This document shows positions 59,998 through 64,000 of a stretch of 64,000 bases of DNA, one piece after another (position 1 is the first letter of the stretch; each line of letters starts with the position of its first letter). The DNA comes from JBFHRE01 sp041746105 (GTDB taxonomy: Bacteria; Actinomycetota; Acidimicrobiia; Spongiisociales; ZC4RG35), in assembly GCA_041746105.1 (NCBI GenBank), contig JBGTHP010000039.1:58031-122030 (forward strand), written 5' to 3'. The notes below the pieces were generated by a model that searched no databases, was not told the origin of the DNA, and was given only the letters and a program-made list of their open reading frames with translations. The position numbers and the translations under genes are program-made.

Positions 59998-60498
59998 TCA
60001 GCCCGCCGGTCGGGTGACGGGGTCGATCTTGATCCGCGTATGACCGAGTTTGCACACCAAGTCGACGTCGAAACAGAAGTCCACATGGCTGATTTGGGCC
60101 TGATTGCCACCACTGTTGTTTGGGCTGTAGAGCCCGATCCCAGACCAAGCCTCAGGGTTGTAAGAGAAAACGTTCGCCCCAGGGCCACCTTTGACGATTA
60201 CCGCGTCCATGCCGACGTTTGCCTGCCAGTCGAAGGTCTTTGTCGTCGAATTGGTGATCCTCACCCGGCGCGTCACGCCTCCGTAGTCGAATGAGTAAGT
60301 GCCATCAAACGATGTGAAACCGGTCTTCATCTCGATCTTGAATCCATTGGCGAAACCGAGGTCCTGGCACTTGGGATTGCCGGCCACGTATGTGGGCACG
60401 GTCGCGGCGGCCGCACCAAGCCCTCCCCACACAACAAGAGAACTCACCAGGAGCCCGGCGGTCACCGAGCGCCTCCATCTGAGAATCGGCTGCTTCAC
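59998..60498 (-). CDS. Secreted protein, paralogue 2
   Basis: A 166-residue protein with a signal peptide (RRSVTAGLLVSSLVVWGGLG, cleavage near AAA), aligned along its whole length with paralogue 1: GNPKCQDLGFANGFKIEM, SFDGTYSFDYG, GMDAVIVKGGPGANVFSYNPEAW, IGLYSPNNSGGNQAQISHVDFCFDVDLVC. It keeps the same Cys positions and the GLYSPNN motif, with a longer C-terminal tail. GTG 60498 is chosen because GGAGG lies 9 nt upstream; the longest frame has no good site. The two genes are 55 nt apart, in the same direction. Confidence 0.78.
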   Translation of the reverse strand: MKQPILRWRRSVTAGLLVSSLVVWGGLGAAAATVPTYVAGNPKCQDLGFANGFKIEMKTGFTSFDGTYSFDYGGVTRRVRITNSTTKTFDWQANVGMDAVIVKGGPGANVFSYNPEAWSGIGLYSPNNSGGNQAQISHVDFCFDVDLVCKLGHTRIKIDPVTRPAG

Positions 60499-60624
60499 TC
60501 GATCATTCCTCCCCGTTTCACGCCCTGCCCTAATCGGATAAATATCGCAGGATCCGTCTGGTGGAGCCAGCAAATCAGCCAATCATTGATTTCTCAATCG
60601 AAGGCACTAGTCAGTTGGATCGGC

Positions 60625-63600
60625 TCAGAGCCCGAGCGCGCGATCCACCAACTCCTTCTGTTGAATCGCGTGGATCCGGGCCGAGCCGACGGCGGGGGAA
60701 GCCGATGCCGGCCTGCCTGCGTAGATCGGCTCAACCCCGAAAATGCGGCGAAGCTCATGCCAGAGGAACCGATACGCCCCATAGTTCTCCGGCTCTTCCT
60801 GCGACCAGACCAGCCGAGCGCCGGGATGACGGCCTGCGAGATCTTCAAGTTGGGCAACGGGAATCGGGTACAGCTGCGGCATCCGTGCGAGTGCCACGTT
60901 CCCGAGGCGGTGCTCGGCCTTGGCTTTGGCCAGGTCGTGGAAGACTTTGCCTGCGCACAAGACCACTCTGTCCGCTCCGCCGTTTACCGTCGGATCGTCC
61001 ACGAGCGGCTCGAACTCGCCATCCCAGAGATCAGACACAGGGCTGAAAGCCTCCTTGGTGCGAAGCAGGGACTTGGGAGTGAATACGATCAGCGGCTTGC
61101 GAGGCTGGATCAATGCCTGGCGGCGGAGCAAATGGAAGTACTGACCAGAGGTGGCCGGCACAACAACCCGCATGTTTTCATCGGCGCACAATTCGAGGAA
61201 ACGCTCGATTCGAGCGGACGAGTGCTCAGGGCCTTGTCCCTCGTAACCGTGCGGAAGGAGCAGCGTCAGCCCGGTCAGCTGATTCCATTTCGCCTCACCC
61301 GGCGCGATGAACTGATCGATGATCACCTGAGCGCCGTTGGCGAAATCGCCAAACTGCGCCTCCCACAGAACGAGCGCCTCGGGCCATTCGACCGAGTAGC
61401 CGTATTCGAACCCCACCGCTGCAAACTCTGAGAGGAGCGAATCGACGATGCGCACCCTGGTTGTGCCCTCGGTGAGGTTGTGCAGCGGGATCCATTCCGC
61501 CGCCGTCTCGTAATCGGTGAGTTCTGCATGGCGATGGCTGAACGTGCCGCGGCGCGAGTCTTCGCCGGCCAGACGAACCGGAACGCCCTCACGCGCGAGG
61601 CTTCCGAAAGCCAATGCCTCGGCCGTCCCCCAATCGACGACACCGTCGTCGAAGGTCCGAGCACGGTCATCCAACAACTTGGTCAACTTCGGGTGCGGCG
61701 TGAACTCGGGTGGTGGCGAAGTCAGGTAGGTGAGGACGGCCGCCAACTCTTCCCTGGCTACTGCCGTCACCGGCTCCTCGAAAACAGCCGGCGTCATGTC
61801 GACCTTTCCGGAAGGAGACCGAGACTCCCTGGTTTCCTGGAAAGCAACCTCCATCAACTGGCGAAACTCCTCGAGGAGCGCCTCACCGTCTTCCATTGAG
61901 ATGACACCCGTATTCACCAGCTTCTCCAGATACAACTTTCTGGCAGATCGACGATTGTCGATGATCCGGTACATCAGCGGCTGGGTGTAGCTGGGTTCGT
62001 CGCCTTCGTTGTGCCCTCTCCGGCGGTAACAGATCATGTCGATGACGACGTCCTTGTTGAAAGCCTGACGGAAGGCGAATGCGAGCCTGGCCGCCCGAGC
62101 GACGGCTTCAGGGTCGTCTCCGTTCACATGAATGATGGGTGCAGTCACCGTCTTGGCGACATCGGTCGCATAAAAGCTGGATCGAGCATCCAGTGTCGAT
62201 GTGGTGAACCCGACCTGGTTGTTGACGACGATGTGGACGGTTCCACCTGTCCGATAACCCCTGAGCTGGGAAAGGTGGAACGTCTCGACCACCACACCCT
62301 GTCCGGCGAAGGCGGCGTCGCCGTGGATCAGAACAGGAAGAACCTCTGCGTGCCCCTGCTTGCCACGGCGTTCTTGTTTGGCTCTCACCACGCCTTCGAG
62401 AACGGGGTCAACGGCTTCCAGGTGGCTGGGATTGGCAACTAGTTGGATAGCGATCGGACCCGCGTCAGATTCATACTTGCCATGTGCACCGAGGTGATAC
62501 TTCACATCACCGCTGCCACCGGTCGACTCTGGATCGAGATCACCCTCGAATTCGCGGAAGATGCGCTCGTATCCCTTTCCGATGATGTTGGTCAGAACGT
62601 TGAGCCTGCCGCGGTGCGCCATCCCGAGGACCGCTTCATCGATGCCATCCGCCCTGGCCGCACCCAGGAGAGAGTCCAGAAGGGGAATGAGACTCTCGGC
62701 CCCTTCCAAGCCGAACCGCTTGTGACCGACATATTTCGTATGTAGGAATTTCTCGAACGCCTCCGCCTGATTGAGCTTGCGCAGGTAGCGGATTCGCTCC
62801 TCCCGCGTCGGCTCTTGCGGAGGAACCTCCATGTGCTCTTGCACCCACTTCTTTTGTTCTGTCTCCTGCATGTGCATGTACTCGATGCCGGTTGTGCGGC
62901 AGTACGCGTTTCGAAGAACGCTCAGGATCTTGCCCAACTGGACCACGGCCTCGTCACCGAGGCCGCCGGTTGCGAACTCGCGGTCGAGATCCCAGATGGT
63001 CAGTCCGTAATACAAGGGATCGAGTTCTGGGTACAACTTCGGCTTCGCTTGACGCAGCGGGTCGAGATCGGCGATCAAATGCCCGCGCACCCGATACGCG
63101 TTGATCAGCCGGAAGACGTTGGCCTGCTTTTCGGCCCAATGTGGGGAGCCGATCGGCGGGTTGTCATCGACAGCCCACCGGGCCGGCGTGTAAGGCACGC
63201 CGAGAGCGTCGAAGATCTCGTCATAGAACCCGTCCTCGCCCAGCAGAAAGCCGTGGATCCGCCGAAGCAGTTCTCCGGATTGTGCGCCCTGGATCACACG
63301 ATGGTCGTATGTGGAGGTGATCGTGATCACTCGCCCGATGCCTTGCCGCGCCAGATAGCTCGGATCGGCGGCCTCGAATTCAGGCGGGTATCCGATGGCA
63401 CCGACTCCTACGATCAAACCCTGATCGGGCATGAGCCTCGGCACCGATTGGACCGTTCCAATGGTGCCGGGGTTGGTGAGGCTGACGGTGGTGAATGCGA
63501 AATCGTCGGCCCCGAGCCGGTTGTTGCGCGCCCGGTGGATCAGGTCTTCGTAGGTGAGCCAGAAAGTCTTGAAATCAAGCGCCTCGACTCCCCTGATGTT

Positions 63601-64000
63601 CGGCACCAGCAGCACCCTGGTTCCATCGGGCCGCGACATATCAATCGCAAGCCCGAGGTTTACCGATTTGTGCGTCACCGTGTGCGGCTTGCCGTCGATC
63701 TCGGTGTAGCTGACATTCAGTGTTGGCATCTCACGGAAAGCTCGGGCGACGGCCCAGCCGATCAAGTGGGTGAACGAGACCTTGCCGCCGTCGGTCAGCC
63801 GCTTCAACTGATTGTTGATGATCAGACGGTTGACCTCGAGGAGTTTGGACGGGATGTTCCTGACCGAAGTCGCGGTTGGAACTGCCAGAGACTCGTCCAT
63901 TCGCCGGGCGATCGTCGCGGTAATCCCCTTCATCAAGACAACCTCATCGCCCATGGGAGATCCCGGGGTGGCTGCCACACTCGGATCGGGGGCGGGCGCG
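60625..64000 (-). CDS. kgd: 2-oxoglutarate dehydrogenase/decarboxylase, fused E2-E1 (Kgd/OdhA type), 5' end outside window
   Basis: At least 1,124 residues are visible. The E2-like acyltransferase domain (about the first 255) has VSFTHLIGWAVARAFREMP, GTIGTVQSVPRLMPDQGLIVGVG and ITSTYDHRVIQGAQSG. The E1 domain follows: VLGMAHRGRLNVLTNIIGKG, IHGDAAFAGQGVVVETFHLS, VHIVVNNQVGFTT (thiamine diphosphate site) and LWEAQFGDFANGAQVIIDQF, ending RIHAIQQKELVDRAL. No lipoyl domain is in the visible part, as expected for OdhA/Kgd. The protein continues past 64000, where about 100 N-terminal residues are missing. It acts in the TCA cycle; its partner E3 and AceF-type E2 are not in view. Confidence 0.95.
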   Translation of the reverse strand, partial: APAPDPSVAATPGSPMGDEVVLMKGITATIARRMDESLAVPTATSVRNIPSKLLEVNRLIINNQLKRLTDGGKVSFTHLIGWAVARAFREMPTLNVSYTEIDGKPHTVTHKSVNLGLAIDMSRPDGTRVLLVPNIRGVEALDFKTFWLTYEDLIHRARNNRLGADDFAFTTVSLTNPGTIGTVQSVPRLMPDQGLIVGVGAIGYPPEFEAADPSYLARQGIGRVITITSTYDHRVIQGAQSGELLRRIHGFLLGEDGFYDEIFDALGVPYTPARWAVDDNPPIGSPHWAEKQANVFRLINAYRVRGHLIADLDPLRQAKPKLYPELDPLYYGLTIWDLDREFATGGLGDEAVVQLGKILSVLRNAYCRTTGIEYMHMQETEQKKWVQEHMEVPPQEPTREERIRYLRKLNQAEAFEKFLHTKYVGHKRFGLEGAESLIPLLDSLLGAARADGIDEAVLGMAHRGRLNVLTNIIGKGYERIFREFEGDLDPESTGGSGDVKYHLGAHGKYESDAGPIAIQLVANPSHLEAVDPVLEGVVRAKQERRGKQGHAEVLPVLIHGDAAFAGQGVVVETFHLSQLRGYRTGGTVHIVVNNQVGFTTSTLDARSSFYATDVAKTVTAPIIHVNGDDPEAVARAARLAFAFRQAFNKDVVIDMICYRRRGHNEGDEPSYTQPLMYRIIDNRRSARKLYLEKLVNTGVISMEDGEALLEEFRQLMEVAFQETRESRSPSGKVDMTPAVFEEPVTAVAREELAAVLTYLTSPPPEFTPHPKLTKLLDDRARTFDDGVVDWGTAEALAFGSLAREGVPVRLAGEDSRRGTFSHRHAELTDYETAAEWIPLHNLTEGTTRVRIVDSLLSEFAAVGFEYGYSVEWPEALVLWEAQFGDFANGAQVIIDQFIAPGEAKWNQLTGLTLLLPHGYEGQGPEHSSARIERFLELCADENMRVVVPATSGQYFHLLRRQALIQPRKPLIVFTPKSLLRTKEAFSPVSDLWDGEFEPLVDDPTVNGGADRVVLCAGKVFHDLAKAKAEHRLGNVALARMPQLYPIPVAQLEDLAGRHPGARLVWSQEEPENYGAYRFLWHELRRIFGVEPIYAGRPASASPAVGSARIHAIQQKELVDRALGL

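Overview
The window is a dense, high-GC piece of an actinobacterial chromosome, most likely from an uncultured member of the class Acidimicrobiia. The class is an inference. It rests on the actinobacterial hallmarks seen here: a SigR/RsrA-like sigma/anti-sigma pair, a DUF2342 metallopeptidase, two F420-type LLM oxidoreductases, a MutT1-like Nudix-phosphatase fusion, a Kgd-type fused E2-E1 2-oxoglutarate enzyme, eukaryotic-type glutamine synthetase II, frequent GTG/TTG starts and a compact Tad locus beside a DUF1998 helicase. No insertion sequence, prophage, CRISPR array or rRNA was seen.

Layout. 1-2.6 kb: tilS (cut by the window edge), DUF2342 peptidase, a small membrane protein and the sigma/anti-sigma pair, all minus strand. 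2.7-2.9 kb: tRNA-Thr(CGT) with a second copy of its 3' end downstream. 2.9-6 kb: holB-tmk-MFS operon, divergent from topA. 8.7-19.5 kb: a hypothetical gene, an F420-type oxidoreductase, an amidohydrolase, PhoH, a methyltransferase, a tandem histidine phosphatase, a membrane pyrophosphatase, an LCP protein and two membrane/secreted unknowns. 19.5-26.9 kb: polX divergent from ftsH, an MBL hydrolase, an MrfA-like helicase and a membrane protein. 27-30.3 kb: a DJ-1 protein, yceH, small membrane ORFs, glutamine synthetase II with a GlnR-like operator, ybaK. 30.4-34.1 kb: a seven-gene Tad-type pilus/secretion operon, divergent from a HAD phosphatase. 35-45.5 kb: an IspD-like ORF and ispD, a MATE exporter, a second LLM enzyme, an MFS protein, leuCD, a lipoprotein, a serine hydrolase, a glycerophosphodiesterase and HU. 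45.6-54.6 kb: a ClpX-zinc-finger pseudo-amidohydrolase, an acidic Cys/His protein, DUF4126, DUF3237, an RND exporter, hisC, a FAD reductase and a VanY-like peptidase. 54.7-64 kb: a fused E1 alpha-beta dehydrogenase, an esterase, a small zinc protein plus mutT1, a DUF5698 protein, two secreted paralogues and the 2-oxoglutarate enzyme, cut at its 5' end.

How the genes work together. Most are housekeeping: replication and repair (holB, tmk, topA, polX, mutT1, helicase), protein quality control (ftsH), nitrogen and amino-acid synthesis (glutamine synthetase, leuCD, hisC), central carbon (Kgd, E1) and isoprenoids (ispD). tilS, DUF2342, holB, topA, the helicase, the Tad operon and the HAD phosphatase match, from memory, genes spread along one arm of the Mycobacterium chromosome. 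This suggests an old conserved neighbourhood. Many genes overlap by 4 nt (ATGA/GTGA), which marks operons.

Two window-wide signals stand out. About eighteen genes have a TANNNT-like -10 hexamer 6-10 nt before the start codon, which implies leaderless or near-leaderless mRNAs. A four-box, 11-nt-phased GlnR-like site sits upstream of glutamine synthetase. The oddest gene is a ClpX-type zinc finger fused to an amidohydrolase fold that appears to have lost its metal ligands. All calls come from reading the sequence; no database search was run.
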